Source: Acanthamoeba sp. SK_2022b
Lineage: Eukaryota; Discosea; Longamoebia; Acanthamoebidae
Assembly: GCA_027943245.1 (NCBI GenBank)
Contig: JANDJZ010000370.1
Coordinates: 1-51,418, forward strand
Length of the DNA: 51,418 nt
Direction: 5' to 3'
Shown piece by piece: positions 24,673 through 40,467 of the stretch. The stretch's first letter is position 1. Every line of letters begins with the position of its first letter. Both the position numbers and the translations under genes were made by a program. Below the pieces are notes generated by a model, which had not been told where the DNA came from, made no database searches, and worked only from the letters and a program-made list of their open reading frames with translations.

Positions 24673-27600
24673 TTAGAGCTTGTTGATGACCTGCTTGGCC
24701 CACTTGGCCACCTCCCTCGTCTGCTGGTTGGAGGAGGAGGCGCATTCGTTGATGATGCCCTGCACAATCTCGTGCTTGAGCACGTCCCTCACCTTGGGGC
24801 CGAGAGCGTGCGCAAGATCGCCGAGGACGCCGACGGCACCGCGAGTGACCTCGTCAGACTTGGTGGGGTCGTTCCACACGAAGGAGACGAAGCCCACGAT
24901 GTGCTCCACATGCCGGAGAAGAAGGTCGGCCTTTCCGTCGGTACGCAGACCCTGGATGATCGACGTGTAGGCCTCGAAGATGTCCTCTCGCAGCTGGAGA
25001 ACGTAGTCAACGAAGTCGTAGTCGGCGGTTTCGGGGATGGGGGTCGTCGAGGCCTGTTGGAGCATGCCCATCACATGGGGCAGGTAGGGCTCGAATCGGC
25101 CACCGATCGCGAGAGCAATATCACCGAAGCAGGAGAGGATGGGCGGCTTCACGTTGCGGTTGATGTGCGGGTTCTTGAGGTTCTCGAGCAGAAGGCCGAC
25201 GAGAACATCGCAGTAGGGCGTTACTTGGTCTCCGAGAGAGCGGCAGATGTCGCCAACTACGCCGACAGCGATGGCGCACACGGCGTGCTCCTCCCAGTTG
25301 CGGAGCGCAAGCTCGAGGTACTTGCCGAAGGCGGGCATGTAGCGAATAAAGTCGCCTTCCACGGCTGGCAGAGGGAAACTCCACAGGTCAGTAACCGAGA
25401 AGAGGGCCACGGACATTGGCCACGGATGGAAATGAACGCACCATTCGCGAGGGCGCCGACGGCCATCAGCGCTTCTTCCTGGACGGTGGCGCTCTGGGCC
25501 TCGAACACCCTGAGGAAGAGGGTCATCATACGGTCGGCGTAGGGCTTGACCTCACCCTCCAGCTTCTGGGTGCAAGCCTGGAGAGATCCACAAAGGTGGC
25601 CCTGGAGCTCGATGACTGCTTCCTTGTCGTCGCTGGACACGACTTGCATGGCGAACGTCTTCTCGAGACGCTCCAGGAACGACGGCAACAGCTGAGCAAT
25701 GAGCGGCAACGAATCCTTGGTGGAGTTCTGGATCAGCACGTTAAGGCCCTCGTAAGCGGCAGAGGCCAAGAAGCTTTCATCGGCATCATCCCTGCACGAA
25801 AGAGAAGGCCCACATTTCAGCTCCTACTCCTACCGTGACACAGGAACACATAAAACTGAGTTACCTGTCGCTGGCGTGAAGCAGAGCAGCCGCGAGGGCC
25901 TTGAAGTAAGGCGAGAGAGGAGACGCGGGCTTGTCCTCGACTTCAAAAGCACCCGCAAGGTTGTGGATCGCCTGCAAGCCATAGAATTGAGTCTTAGGCG
26001 CTGCTCGGTGCCACTGTACAGCAGTAAGTATGGCCAAATGCGTACCCAGCAAACCTTGGCGGCGATGCGAGGCTCATCGACGAGGGCCTCGATCAGGACC
26101 TGAATCACTTCAGACAGCTTGGTGGAGAGAGTCTGGGCATGAAGCTGGCAGATACGACCAAAGGTCCACGCGGTGGTATCTTTGACCAGCACGACCGGGT
26201 CCTTCATGTGCTGCAGCAGGATAGGAATGGCCTGCGTCACGAGCTCGGTGATAATGTACCCAGTGGGGCCCTCGAGAATCGAGCCTGCGATTTCAAGTAA
26301 GATTGCAGCGCAAAGAAAGTAACTCGGCAGCGCGTTCTGAATGTACGAACCAAAGGCCAGGACTGCCGCCTCGCGGAAGTGCCAGTTGGCATTGCTGATG
26401 TTGTCGCGCACGAACGGCATGACGTGGGGAACCACCTCATCAAGTACGGTGGAGGAGATCAGGGCCAAGCAGGTGCCGGCAGCAGTCGCCACGTTCCATG
26501 TGTCCTCGTCCTGCTCCTCGCTCTCCTGTAGAGTGTGTAAAGGTGAGTCACAGAGCACCAAGGCTGCCGCCCAAAGATCACTAACCTGCTTTGTGAGGCA
26601 CTCCATGAGCACGGGAATGAGGAACTTCATCGCTCCCTTAATGTAGTTCAGGCAGTTCCTTGGGGGCTGCTCCTTGGCGGCAACATACTGCAAACGAAAC
26701 GACCGTAAGTACAAGAGGCATAGTAGAGATGAACGAACGCTTGTGTAGAGTCTTTGAACCTCATCCATCTCCAGCAAAATGTCCATCTCCACGTCGCAAA
26801 TGGTAGACCAAAACTCCACGGCCTGCTGCGCCACCAGTTCCTCATCCTTCTTCATCGCCTCCAAGGTGATCTAGACGCAACAAACAAACCAGTGACTTAG
26901 GATTGACAAACTCTGGAGGGGGACTTTCAGGTGGTAGACTACTTACGTTAAAGATGTTCTGCATCCAGGTTCCGATTTTGTCATAGTACAGAGCAGCGAT
27001 CTTGACGAGGCACTCGTAAGCAGCAACTCGGATCGGAGCAACGGGGGCTTGCGTAGCTTCGCACACAACAGTCAGGATGTAGTTCCTCTCCGCCTGAATG
27101 ATCGCGCAACGAAAAGATTATTACATGATTCGTGGTGAGAGAATGCAGTTGCAACGCACCTCCTTCTCGAAATTGGCCTTGACAAATTCAAGCGCATTGA
27201 GCAGCGCAGTGGTGCCTGCAACTCGGACATCAGCGCTAGGTTCCTCCTTGCGCATGCCCTGGACGACGGCAGTCAAGATCTGGTTGGATTTCTCCTGAAT
27301 CACTTGAGGTTCCTGCAGCGCGAGAGAGATGAGCTTCTCAGGCCTTCGCAATGAATGGGCCAAATGAATGTGTTCGTACGATTTCTTCGCAGATGTAACC
27401 AAGCGCTTCCAAAGTGCTCTCCTTGAGGTTGTTGTCCTGCAACATCATGTGATTCATGAGGCTCTCGATCAAATCGGGCCATTGGTCGCGCGGAAGCTCG
27501 ATGACTGCGATTTTCGCCAAAACCTGCGACACAAAACTGGGATGAGCCCCAGCTCCATCAAAAGATAGGAAATTAGCACGCCTACCTGAGCCGCGGTATG

Positions 27601-28106
27601 CCTGGCTTCCTTGACGGCATCAGCAAGAGTTTTGACCACCTGCCGAATGCGTCAGAATACATGTTGTTTAACATTGAATCTTTCGTGAAAGAGGGCGAAA
27701 GTACCCCGCTCTTAATCTGTGCCTTAGCGGCAGCATCCAATGAAAGCCACTGTTGAATGCGCTGCTGCTTTCGGGCTTCATCCTTGGCGTCCAGAGCATT
27801 CTTCAAGATAAGACCAGCAAGGCGGCGAGAGTGGGGGTTCTTTTCGGCAGAAGCAAGCTCAACGCAGAGGGCGTGCAGGAAAGCGGGCTGGAATGGAAGG
27901 AAGATGAGCTCTAAACGACCGTAATAATACTCATTGATATTGAGACCGCACCAGATTCTGCTGCTCGGCCGCGGCAAGCTGCTTCTCGGCTCCAGCGCGC
28001 ACATCGCGATCTGAAAAGCGGTGTTAGAGTAAGGCCTTGGCCCACAAATAACGACGGTTCCCGTACCAGGGCTCTGAGCGTTCAACAAAATCTGGCTAAG
28101 ATCCAT
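24673..28106 (-). CDS. KPNB1: Importin subunit beta-1 (karyopherin beta)
   Basis: HEAT-repeat nuclear import receptor. ATG at 28104-28106 ([14 protein letters not shown]) and stop at 24673. Key blocks in order: [17 protein letters not shown] (27820), [15 protein letters not shown] (27740), [20 protein letters not shown] (27270), [13 protein letters not shown] (27010), [15 protein letters not shown] (26800), [18 protein letters not shown], followed by [12 protein letters not shown] (26360), [12 protein letters not shown] (26160), [19 protein letters not shown] (25730), and a long last exon with [20 protein letters not shown], ending [13 protein letters not shown]. The acidic [11 protein letters not shown] loop matches the IBB-contacting acidic loop of the family. 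About 16 exons, normal family length (about 860 residues). E2F-like sites lie 122-172 bp upstream. Confidence 0.96.
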
Positions 28107-28227
28107 CTTGAAGGAGGTGGAAGGAGATTTGGTGATGCTACGGGGCGGGCCGTGCTGCTGAAAAAAAACAACTGCGTTGCGCGGTGGTCCAAAAAATACG
28201 GGAACGCGTGGGTTTAAGGTGGCGTCG

Positions 28228-28278
28228 TTTTTCGCGCCAAGGCGCTTCTTGCCGACACGAATTGTGTGTTTTCCCGCG
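28228..28278. promoter_or_regulatory. E2F-like site pair upstream of importin beta
   Basis: TTTTTCGCGCCAA at 28228-28240 and TTTTCCCGCG at 28269-28278 match the E2F/DP consensus TTTSSCGC. They sit in the 230-bp gap between the KPNB1 start and the NAE1 stop. Assignment is by motif and position only. Confidence 0.5.
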
Positions 28279-28335
28279 TGTTTTTTCCCCAGCGCGGACA
28301 GAAGGGAAACCAACGTTTACGTTGTTGTGGCAAGC

Positions 28336-30383
28336 TTACAGTTCGAGGGAGGTAGTGGTGGAGTTGATGCCGTTGTAGATGAAGGTGTTGTTGATCGGCA
28401 GCCACTGGGCGGTGATTACCTTGATGGCTTCCTGAGAAGCTACACCGCCCATCAGCGACGCGACGTTGTGCAGCTCCGAACCGCCGAACCGGCACGTCTC
28501 GTGTACAACAGCCTCGCTCACGAGCGAGGTGTCGAGTGACAGCTCCTTGAGCAAGCCCTCCACCTGCTCCTTGAGCAGGGGCACATCGGCGAGGACCTGG
28601 TCGTTGGTCCAACCGGGGAGGCGACCATGCGAGGCATAGAAGCGGTCGACGGCCCGCAGCACCACATACCACGGCAGGTTGCCCTCCGGGTCGGAGAGAG
28701 CCTCACCTACAGCGCAGCAGAGTCACCACACGAGGAGACGAGAACGGCAGGGAGGCAAAGCAGGCATCCACGGTCGTACCGAGCTCGGCCGCGTTGGCGG
28801 TAGCGGGATCGTACTCCTGGGCGAGGGAGCGGATGCGGAGGACCCGAAGGAAGAGCGAGTTGCGGCTGACGTGGCGCACATACTCGTCTTTGATGTTGCG
28901 CGCGGGAGCCAGCTCGTGCAGGATGGCCGCCACCTCGGCCGCGTCGGCGATCGCCTGCGCAGTGCCCCACCACCCAGTCAGCGTTAGGCTGCGGTGGTTC
29001 CCTACAAACGCGAATCCAGTAGTGGCACGGGAGCGCTTGCCTTTTCCTGGTAGACCTGCAGGAGGGCGACGTAGGTGTTGGTGTCGGCGTTCATGTCGGG
29101 AATGGAGCCCAGGAGAGGCAGGACGTGGTGCTTATCGACGAAGCGCGCGATGGCGGCCACCACGAGCCAGAAGTCGGACGAGTCGGCCGTGGGGTTGCGC
29201 GCCTTGGGGTCGTCGAGCACGGCCTGGACCTCGTAGGGAACGGAGAAGGGCGTCCACGCCTTGAAAGCGGCCGCGATGGCCTCCTCGAAGTTGAGCTCGT
29301 TCTCGACCTGGTCCTCTCGCAGCTGCTCCTTGAAGAGGGCCTTCTCGTCCCTGGTCTCGGGCGCCTTGCCGCCGTGTTCGGCGCGCCACTTCTGGAGCTG
29401 CTTGACCAGCAGCACGATGAACGGCACGTGGCTGTGGTGGTGCGAATCGAGCTCGGCCAGGTTGATGTCGTCGGCGAACTTGATCAGCTCGGCCCATGGC
29501 TCGTAGATGCGCAAATCGTCGGGCGCATCGTCGGGCTTCGACTCCACGACTGAGTAGCACACATCACACGCCGCGCGGGTGACCGCAAGGGCGAGAGAGT
29601 AAGTCAAACAAGCACGGGCGTCCATGTGAAGCATGCACTACTCGGCTTGACGCCAAAGAAGCAAGAGAGGACGAGGAGGCGCACTGGTGTGTTCGGGAAC
29701 GGCGAGGCGCAAGTAGCCAACAAAGCCATAGGAGCGGCAAATGAAGAGGGGGATGTTGTGCGCGTAGAGGAACGAGGCCAGCTTGAGCAAGGCCTTCTCG
29801 GACAAGTTGGTGGCGATCACGAGTGTGAAGCGACCGAAGAAGGACACGTCCTCCTCGATGATGGCCTCAGCGTCCTTGTCCACCGCGGTGCCATTAACGA
29901 ACTCGTTGAGCTCGTTGAGGAGGTGGGTGGTGGCCTCGGCCCTCGACTTGCCCAGGCTCGCGAAGTCGAGGAAGAAGTTGTTGCCAAGGTCAGCCGCTTG
30001 CACCTTGTGGCCATCGACGATCGTGAACGAACCGATGCCTGCGGGTTTGTGAATGGGTTATTTTCATGTGATGGTCTTGGATCGAAAAAAATCACTAAAG
30101 ATAGGCGCGGTGCATCGAGGGAAACAAGGGAAGCGGTGACCAGTGCGTACCAGGCAGAACAAGATTCTTTAGGATCTCAGTTCCAGTAGCGCTAGCATTG
30201 ATGAGGCAGACCTTGGCGTTTTCCAGACGAGATTGGCCATCAGCGCCCCACAATCTAGTCACACAAGATTTAACGACTCGGTATTTGCGTGATGCGCCCA
30301 CCCGGGTAAGTTCTAGTGGGCAAGTACCTGAGTTGCCTGTCGTACTTCTCCTCCTTCTCCTTGGTGATGACCTGTACCTCCAT
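28336..30383 (-). CDS. NAE1: NEDD8-activating enzyme E1 regulatory subunit
   Basis: Partner of UBA3 in the E1 that adenylates NEDD8 for cullin neddylation. ATG at 30381-30383 ([19 protein letters not shown]), then [20 protein letters not shown], where the nucleotide-fold Rossmann start lacks the catalytic features, as expected for the regulatory half. Then [62 protein letters not shown] (29490), [20 protein letters not shown] (28870), [20 protein letters not shown] and the end [15 protein letters not shown]. Stop at 28336-28338. About 7 exons, length near 520 residues, as in other eukaryotes. Confidence 0.95.
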
Positions 30384-30895
30384 TTCTTTCTGTCCGGTTG
30401 ACGTGCCGCGTTAATGCAATCACACCACTGTTCGATTTGGCCCAGACCGCCAGCCAAACACAGAAATGAATTCGCTGATCACTGAATTTTCATTTTCTCC
30501 CTTTATTTCCCTGACATCTTTGGTTTGGTTTTTATTGTGGCGCATGATGCCACCCTGCATGGTTGTACTCCTCATGGACCTGCCAATGGATGCCACTGTG
30601 GTAGATGGCTGAAAGAAGAATAGGTCGTGGCTCACAATATCAGCATCACTCTGGCAAAGAAAAAGGAGATGGTGGTGTTGGCCCGGGTTTCATCCCCAGC
30701 AAGCACTTAGTCCTTTCCATGGCATTGGTATGGTTTCTGCAGCTGCCATAAGGCCACACACCCATACACCAAGCCTGGCTGTTTCTTTCTACTTTCTCCT
30801 TTTCTCCTTCGGTTCCATTCTTTTTCCCGTCATCGCTCCGGCAAACGCGTTCGGTCTTGTCTTCGATTTTGCACGATCTACTCCGCGTACAAGAG
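30384..30895. other. Divergent intergenic region NAE1 / NOC2
   Basis: 512 bp between the starts of two divergent genes. No coding frame of note. A pyrimidine-rich stretch (30780-30830) precedes the NOC2 start and could be an initiator or 5' UTR. No TATA box or E2F site was noticed. Confidence 0.5.
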
Positions 30896-34560
<3,665 letters not shown>

Positions 34561-34717
34561 GGTGGCGCGTGTCCAACTCCACAAAAGCGCAAAAAACAAA
34601 TCGGTTCGCAGCTTTCCTTTTAGGCGAACACGTGCGGCCTGTCTGCCGGCAAGTCGACAAGGCGCTACGCGGCAAGGAGCAGCCTCATCACAACCTCGAA
34701 GCTCGCTCTGTGACACG

Positions 34718-35272
34718 ATGGTGGAGCTTAAGCCTCTCGGGATCTTGGCGGTGCTGTTCTTTGGCGTCACCTGCATCTGGATCGTCAGGTTCCTTGCTGC
34801 ACCGCGGTTGGGGTTCGCAGCTGTGCCTCTACCTGCAAGCCAGGAGGAGCAGGAGGTGAAGAAGAGGCAACTTCTCGACCTCATCGACCAACAGCTCCTG
34901 ATCATTGAAGCGAAGACGAGAGAGAAGGAGCACATTGCCCAAGCGGGCACCTTCTCGCGGCCCCGCTCTAAGTCGGACGCAGAAGTTGAGGAGGCGAAGC
35001 GGGCGAAGAAGGAAAGCAGGAGCAAGCAAGCCGAGCAAGCGGTAGAAAAGGCGAAGGCAGAGATCGAACGACTGCAGGCGCAGCTACCTCTCTCCAAACC
35101 AGAGCCCAGGCACTACGCGAGGCAGGCTATTGCCGCACTCCTTGCTCTCCACTTCGCCATCGCCCTGTTGTGGGCTGCGCTACATGGCCCCCAAGTATTC
35201 CTCAACCCAATCCGTCGGCTGCTCTGGTGGGCACCTTCGCCTGTAGTTGATGCCCTCGGTCATGTGCAATAG
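34718..35272 (+). CDS. Small membrane coiled-coil protein, GET1/WRB-like
   Basis: Intronless, 184 residues, ATG at 34718, stop at 35270-35272. An N-terminal membrane segment (LGILAVLFFGVTCIWIVRFL) is followed by a charged coiled coil rich in Glu, Lys and Arg (residues about 45-130). A second membrane segment (IAALLALHFAIALLWAAL) leads into a basic-aromatic end (FLNPIRRLLWWAPSP). Membrane helix, cytosolic coiled coil, membrane helix and a PLxRLL-like loop is the plan of GET1/WRB, the ER receptor for tail-anchored protein insertion. The expected third helix is not evident, so this is suggestive only. It ends 66 bp from the convergent HAD phosphatase stop. Confidence 0.45.
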   Translation: MVELKPLGILAVLFFGVTCIWIVRFLAAPRLGFAAVPLPASQEEQEVKKRQLLDLIDQQLLIIEAKTREKEHIAQAGTFSRPRSKSDAEVEEAKRAKKESRSKQAEQAVEKAKAEIERLQAQLPLSKPEPRHYARQAIAALLALHFAIALLWAALHGPQVFLNPIRRLLWWAPSPVVDALGHVQ

Positions 35273-35338
35273 ATTGCCAAACCAAACGAATGAACGAATG
35301 TCCTGTTTCATTGATACGTCTTTCTGCTACATGTCCGC

Positions 35339-36912
35339 TCAAGAAGAAGGTGAAGATGGCAGGAGGAGGTCGGCAAAGGCGGGGATGTAGTGGTGAGGGT
35401 GAGTGTCGTTGTCGGGGCTCAAAAGTTCCTTCTCGCTTGTCACTCCCGTCAAGACGAGCAGCGTAGATATGCCGCCGTTGAGCCCGAACTGGATGTCTGT
35501 GTTGAGCCTGTCGCCCACCATGCATGTGCGCTGCCTGTCAAGGCCGTACTGGTGCACGATGAGGTCGACCAGGGTCTTGCTGGGCTTGCCGACGACCAAC
35601 GCCTTGCGGCCACTGCACACTTCGACCATGGCCACCATAGTACCGGAGCCTGCAGAACACAAAACGCACGCATATGGGCATCTCGCTCGGTCAAGCTTCA
35701 GCTGGCTCTACATGATAAGTGAACGGTTTATATGATATTTTATTTTATAATTTATAATTTATATCATTTTATATCATTTTATATTAATTTGTTTTCGGTG
35801 ATTGGAGGAGAGAAAAGGAAACGGGGAGCTACCGGGGAGCATGTGGCCAGCGGAGGGGAAGGTGGAATCGGCGTTGGTGGCAAGGAAGAGGGTTTCGGGG
35901 CGGTTGCGGAGGTGGAGCTGTGCGTGGGCGACCTTGCGGTAGTTGATGTGGGTGTCAAGTCTGGTGGGCACACGCAGGTTAGCCTGTACAGCCCGTACAA
36001 AACGTAGAAGAGCATGGCACGTCGCTACCCGACAATTACGGCTCCAATCTGCACGCGGCCCCACCAACAGAATGAGGAACGCAAGCGATGGCATTGGAGG
36101 GGGCAAGACACGGAAGGGGCATACGCTAGGGTCCAGTTCGAGGTGCTCCAGCTCGTGCATGGTCTTGTGCTCATTGTGGTCCTGATGATCTTGCTCAGGC
36201 ATTGCACTTTTGGCACACGCCCACGCCCACGCCCACGCCCACGCCCACGCCCACGCCCACGCCCACGCCCACGCCCACGCCCACGCCCACGCCCACGCCC
36301 ACGCCCACGCCCACGCCCACGCCCACGCCCACGCCCACGCCCACGCCCACGCCCACGCCCACGCCCACGCCCACAGAAGACGTACGGGACCGCCGGCCCA
36401 GGAGATGCCTAGCGCGTCGAGCTCGCGGGTGATGCCGGCCTCGCCGACGACGTAGGCCGTTTGAGTGAACTGGGCCTCGTCCTTGAGGTAGCGCGCCACG
36501 GCCGACGACGATGAGATGACCTCGTCGGCCGAGATCTCGATCCCGAACTTGGCGAACACGCCCTTGTAGTCCTCGCGCGACTTGGTGCTGTTGTTCGTTA
36601 CGAACAGCAGACGCTTGCCCTGCGCGCCCTTATGAGACACGACGCACACGCGCTCGCGGAGAAGAGCTGGAGAGAATGGCTTACCATGGAGCGGAGCTGC
36701 TGGAGGACTTCCTTGGTGTGCGGCAACAGAGTGGAGCCACGCCACAGCACGCCTGTAGTTCAGATTCAAGGATGCAACTGGATTTGTCACTTAATTGAAA
36801 TAAAGTAAATAAAATCTTAATGAACCGAACCATCACAGTCCAGCAAGAAGGCATCGAACGAATCGAGGTACTTGCGCACGTCGGTCACCTTCTGGGGGCT
36901 GTTGCTCTTCAT
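35339..36912 (-). CDS. HAD phosphatase, phosphoglycolate/4-nitrophenylphosphatase type
   Basis: ATG at 36910-36912 ([16 protein letters not shown]). Using donor GTTCGG, exon 1 ends at 36831 and joins the next exon to give [20 protein letters not shown], the HAD motif I with both aspartates. Motif II is [14 protein letters not shown] (36590). Then [64 protein letters not shown] (cap region), ALVVGKPSK with motif III Lys (35600) and [20 protein letters not shown] (motif IV, 35500). The end is [12 protein letters not shown], stop 35339-35341. This is the eukaryotic PGP/PDXP branch that removes phosphate from phosphoglycolate and similar small molecules. A ~160-bp hexanucleotide array fills one intron. 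Confidence 0.9.
36215..36374. repeat. (CCCACG)n hexanucleotide array in HAD phosphatase intron
   Basis: About 26 perfect units, GTGGGC in gene sense. It starts about 11 bases after the 5' splice site GTACGT. Length and position match the TTTGGG array in the ABC gene. Confidence 0.97.
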
Positions 36913-37045
36913 GCAGGATGCGAATGGAAAGCGCTTTAAACGAAAATTTAATTTTTTTTCTTTCAGGATAGAAAAAGAAATCATTGTTTTCTTTCTGCAG
37001 AGAAAACAAGGGAAAGAGAGAACAAAATAATTTCCTCGAATCGAC

Positions 37046-37056
37046 TTGGCGGGAAA
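37046..37056 (+). promoter_or_regulatory. E2F-like site in bidirectional promoter (PARP / HAD phosphatase)
   Basis: TTGGCGGGAAA is a full E2F/DP consensus, 50 bp upstream of the PARP ATG within the 193-bp gap between divergent genes. Functional link inferred. Confidence 0.55.
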
Positions 37057-37105
37057 CATCCAAGAGCGCAAACAGGCCGATTATCAACCACCAACAAGAG
37101 CCTTG

Positions 37106-40100
37106 ATGAAGGGTGCGAAGAAGCCGTTGCCGGTTTTTGAAGACCAAATAATCACCATCGCACCGCGATCCTTCACAAAGAAGGTGCGCGACGATCTCAT
37201 AGAGAAGGTTTTCGACCATGGAGGCTGCCCCGTCGAGAACGTCAATCCCAAGGTAGTGCAGCATAACGCACAAGCACACTTTTAATTTATGATTAATTAT
37301 CAATTTGCATTTTATGCGTTGGGCCTGCCGGTAAACGAATTGTTTTCTCTTGGGGACAGGTCGATTTCGTGGTCTGTTCAACCAAAGAGAAGGACGACTC
37401 GGAGGTGCTCGAGGCCGCGTCCCGTCTAAGGATACCCCTCGTCACGTACGTCCTCTCTTGTTCTTCACCTGCACACTGTCGCTGGCTCGAGGTCTCTCCC
37501 GCTTTGTGTGACGCTCTCGGCGCCTCTGCAGGGACGACTGGGTGACCGGGAGCGTGAAGCAGGGCAAGGTGCTCAACGCCGCCAAGTTCCATCCCTTTGG
37601 CGAGGCCGATGAAGAGGACGAAGAGGAGGAGGAGGAGGAGGAGGAGACGCCCAAGAGTACGCTCGCAAGAGTAGTTTTCTATTTTATTATTTATTATTTA
37701 TTTTATAAAGGAAATGAAGCTGCCCCTTACCCACATCTCTCCGTGATGGTCTCGGCCACGCATGTCTGCGCGTGCCACCCACGCAGAGAAGCGAAAGGCG
37801 CCTGCCAGCTCGTCGTCTTCTTCGTCGTCGTCGTCCTCCTCGTCGAAGAAGGTGAAGCTGATCAAGAAGGGCCGGTCCGCAGTGGACCCCAACGCCCCCA
37901 CTCACCTGCAGAAGGGAGTACGCGCGCCTCTCCTCTCGGCCCCGCCACCCGCCGCCGGTCCCACTCACAACACCTTCTTGTTGTTGTTGTTGTTCTCTTT
38001 CTCTTTCTCCTTGGTGTGTTGTGTTGTGTTGTGTTGTGTTGTGTTGTGTTGTGTGTGGTTTCGATGGCACGCAGGCGCATGTCTATGAGGAGGAAGACGA
38101 CATCTACGATGTCATGCTCAACCAGACCAACATCAACCACAACAACAACAAGTTCTACGTCCTGCAGATGCTCGAGGACGACACCAAGAAGAGCTTCTGG
38201 GTGTGGACCCGGTGGGGCCGCGGTACGCGCGCGCGCGCGTTGCGTCGTGACCTGTCAACCCACACGCACGCGGATTGACCGATCGTTTGTTCGTTCGTTC
38301 GTTCGTTCGTTCTATGGCTCGTGCACAGTCGGAGCGATCGGCCAGAGCAAGCTGGTCGCCTGCGGTTCCAGCGTGGACAAGGCCAAGAACGAGTTCAACA
38401 AGAAGTGCACCTCCTCTCCTCTCCTGCGTTCCTGGGATTGGGCGCGCCCAGCGACTGACCGACCGAACACGCGTCACAGGTTCCGCGAGAAGACGGGCAA
38501 CGACTTTGACGATCGGGACAACTTCGAGCCCGTCAAGGGCAAGTACACCATGGTCGAGCTCGACTATGGCGCCGGCGACGACGACGACGATGTGCGCCTC
38601 CTCTCACGCCACGAGAGCCCGTGAGTCGGAGGGTTGACGCGCGCGCGTGTTGCGCGTGTGTCGTGTGAACAGGAAGACGCGGTGGAGAAGCAGAAGAAGG
38701 CGCTGGAGAAGGTGGACCAGGACGGGGACATCGAGTGCAAGCTCGACGATCGCGTGCAGTATCTGGTCAAGCTCATCTGCAACCTCAACATGATGAAGGA
38801 GACCCTCGTCGAGATGGAGTTTGACATCAACAAGATGCCCCTCGGTACTCCCCCCCCTCCCGTGACTCTTTCTCTCTTTCTCTCTTCTCTCTTTTACACG
38901 GGGCCAACGCGTCGTTGTTTGGGGGGGGGTTGGTCGGGGCAGGCAAGCTGAAGAAGAACCACATCAACAAGGGCTACGGCGTGCTGAAGGAGATCGAGAA
39001 GGCCCTGGGCCGCACGCCCGTCAACAAGGCCAAGGTCACCGACCTCACCAACCAATTCTACTCCCTCATCCCGTACGAGCCCCCCCCCCACTCTCGCGCG
39101 CCCACCGCATCTGCTCACCGCGTGTCCCCGGGGGGGCGTCGACGGGGGGGGGGCAGGCATGACTTTGGCATGAGCCGGCCACCGGTGCTGGACACCGGCA
39201 AGCAGCTGAAGAAGAAGATGGCCATGCTCGAGGCCCTGGGCGACATCGAGATCGCCACGTCGCTCCTGAAGGGCAGCGCCGCGTCGGGCGAGCACCCGAT
39301 CGACTCGTCGTACAAGGCCCTCAACACCACGCTCGAGCCCGTCGACAAGAGCAGCCGCGACTGGACCATCGTCGCCCAGTACATCAAGAACACGCACGCC
39401 CCCACCCACACCAACTACAAGCTACGCCTCAAGGTTGGTCGCCATCGCCATCGCTCTCCTTTCTCTCTCTCCCCCCCCCTCCTCCACATGTCCCTCACCA
39501 TTGGCTGTGCCCCCCCCCTCTCTTTCAAACCCGTCTGCGCGCGTCGTGTTGTGTTGTGTGTTGCGCGTAGGAGTTGTACACGGTGGAGAGGCCGGGCGAG
39601 GAGGAGCGATTCAAGCCCTACGCGGCGCTGGGCAACCAGCAGCTGCTGTGGCACGGTTCCAGGCTGACCAACTTCATGGGCATCCTGTCGCAGGTATCGA
39701 CAGCACGCCCCCTCCCCCCTCCCCCCTCCCCTTTCGCTGACCCGACGACTGCGCGGCCGATCCGTTGTGCCCCCCGCAGGGCCTCCGCATCGCCCCGCCC
39801 GAGGCCCCCTCCACCGGTTACATGTTTGGCAAAGGAGGTGTGCAACCAGTCCTGGAATGCTGGAATGCGAGTGAGTGCTAAGATGATGGAATGCGTGGCA
39901 GTGTACTTTGCCGACCTGGTCACGAAGAGCGCCAACTACTGCCACGCGAGCCGCGACAACCCGACGGGCGTGCTGCTGCTGTCGCGCGTGGCGCTGGGCA
40001 AGACGTACGACTGCACGCAGGCCGAGTTCATGAACTCGAACAAGCCCGGCTTCGACTCCACCAAGGGCTGCGGCGCCACGGGGCCCGACCCCTCGGAGAA

Positions 40101-40361
40101 CGTCACCCTGTACGTGCGGTGGTTGGGTGAACGCGACGACGACGAAGATGACGATGAAGATGAACGAGACTCGTGGCGCTGACGTCATCATGGTGGGGGG
40201 TTGGAACGCGTGACAGGGCCGACGGCACGGTGGTGCCGCTGGGCAAGCCGGTGCCCACGGGCACGACGAACACGAGCCTGCTCTACAACGAGTTCATCGT
40301 GTACGACGTGGCGCAGCTGCTGATCAAGTACCTCGTCGTGGTCGATTTCAAGTACAACTAA
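37106..40361 (+). CDS. Poly(ADP-ribose) polymerase, BRCT-WGR-PRD-catalytic
   Basis: Adds ADP-ribose chains to proteins at DNA damage. ATG at 37106. The BRCT domain (37106-37560) shows IEKVFDHGGCPVE, VDFVVCSTKEK, IPLVT and DDWVTGSVKQGK. An acidic/Ser/Lys linker follows. The WGR domain (38075-38590) has NKFYVLQMLED, FWVWTRWGR, VGAIGQSKLV and NEFNKKFREKTGN. The helical regulatory domain (38670-39400) includes NMMKETLVEMEFDINKMPLG and GYGVLKEIEKAL. The catalytic domain has LLWHGSRLTNFMGILSQGL (His), GYMFGKG then VYFAD (Tyr) and LLYNEFIVYDVAQ (Glu), so the H-Y-E triad is complete and polymer synthesis is expected. Stop 40359-40361, about 14 exons. No PARP1 zinc fingers are encoded in the window. 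It resembles the BRCT-WGR PARPs of amoebozoans and plants (PARP3-like layout). Confidence 0.94.
38018..38053. repeat. (GTTGT)n array in PARP intron
   Basis: Seven pentamers in gene sense, followed within about 25 bases by the acceptor GCACGCAG|GCGCATG. Same unit and sense as at 5364-5428. Confidence 0.93.
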
Positions 40362-40467
40362 AGCGGCCGAGTCTCGAGTTTGCTCTCCTCCGAGCGAGCA
40401 GAGCCACACACAAGCGAATGCACGTAGGAGGGAGACACCTCGCCTTCACCACACTGCTGTGCGAGGT

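Noticed and set aside
36210..36455. Ala-His, Pro-Thr and Trp-Ala repeat proteins
   Set aside because: Products of the CCCACG array inside the HAD phosphatase intron.
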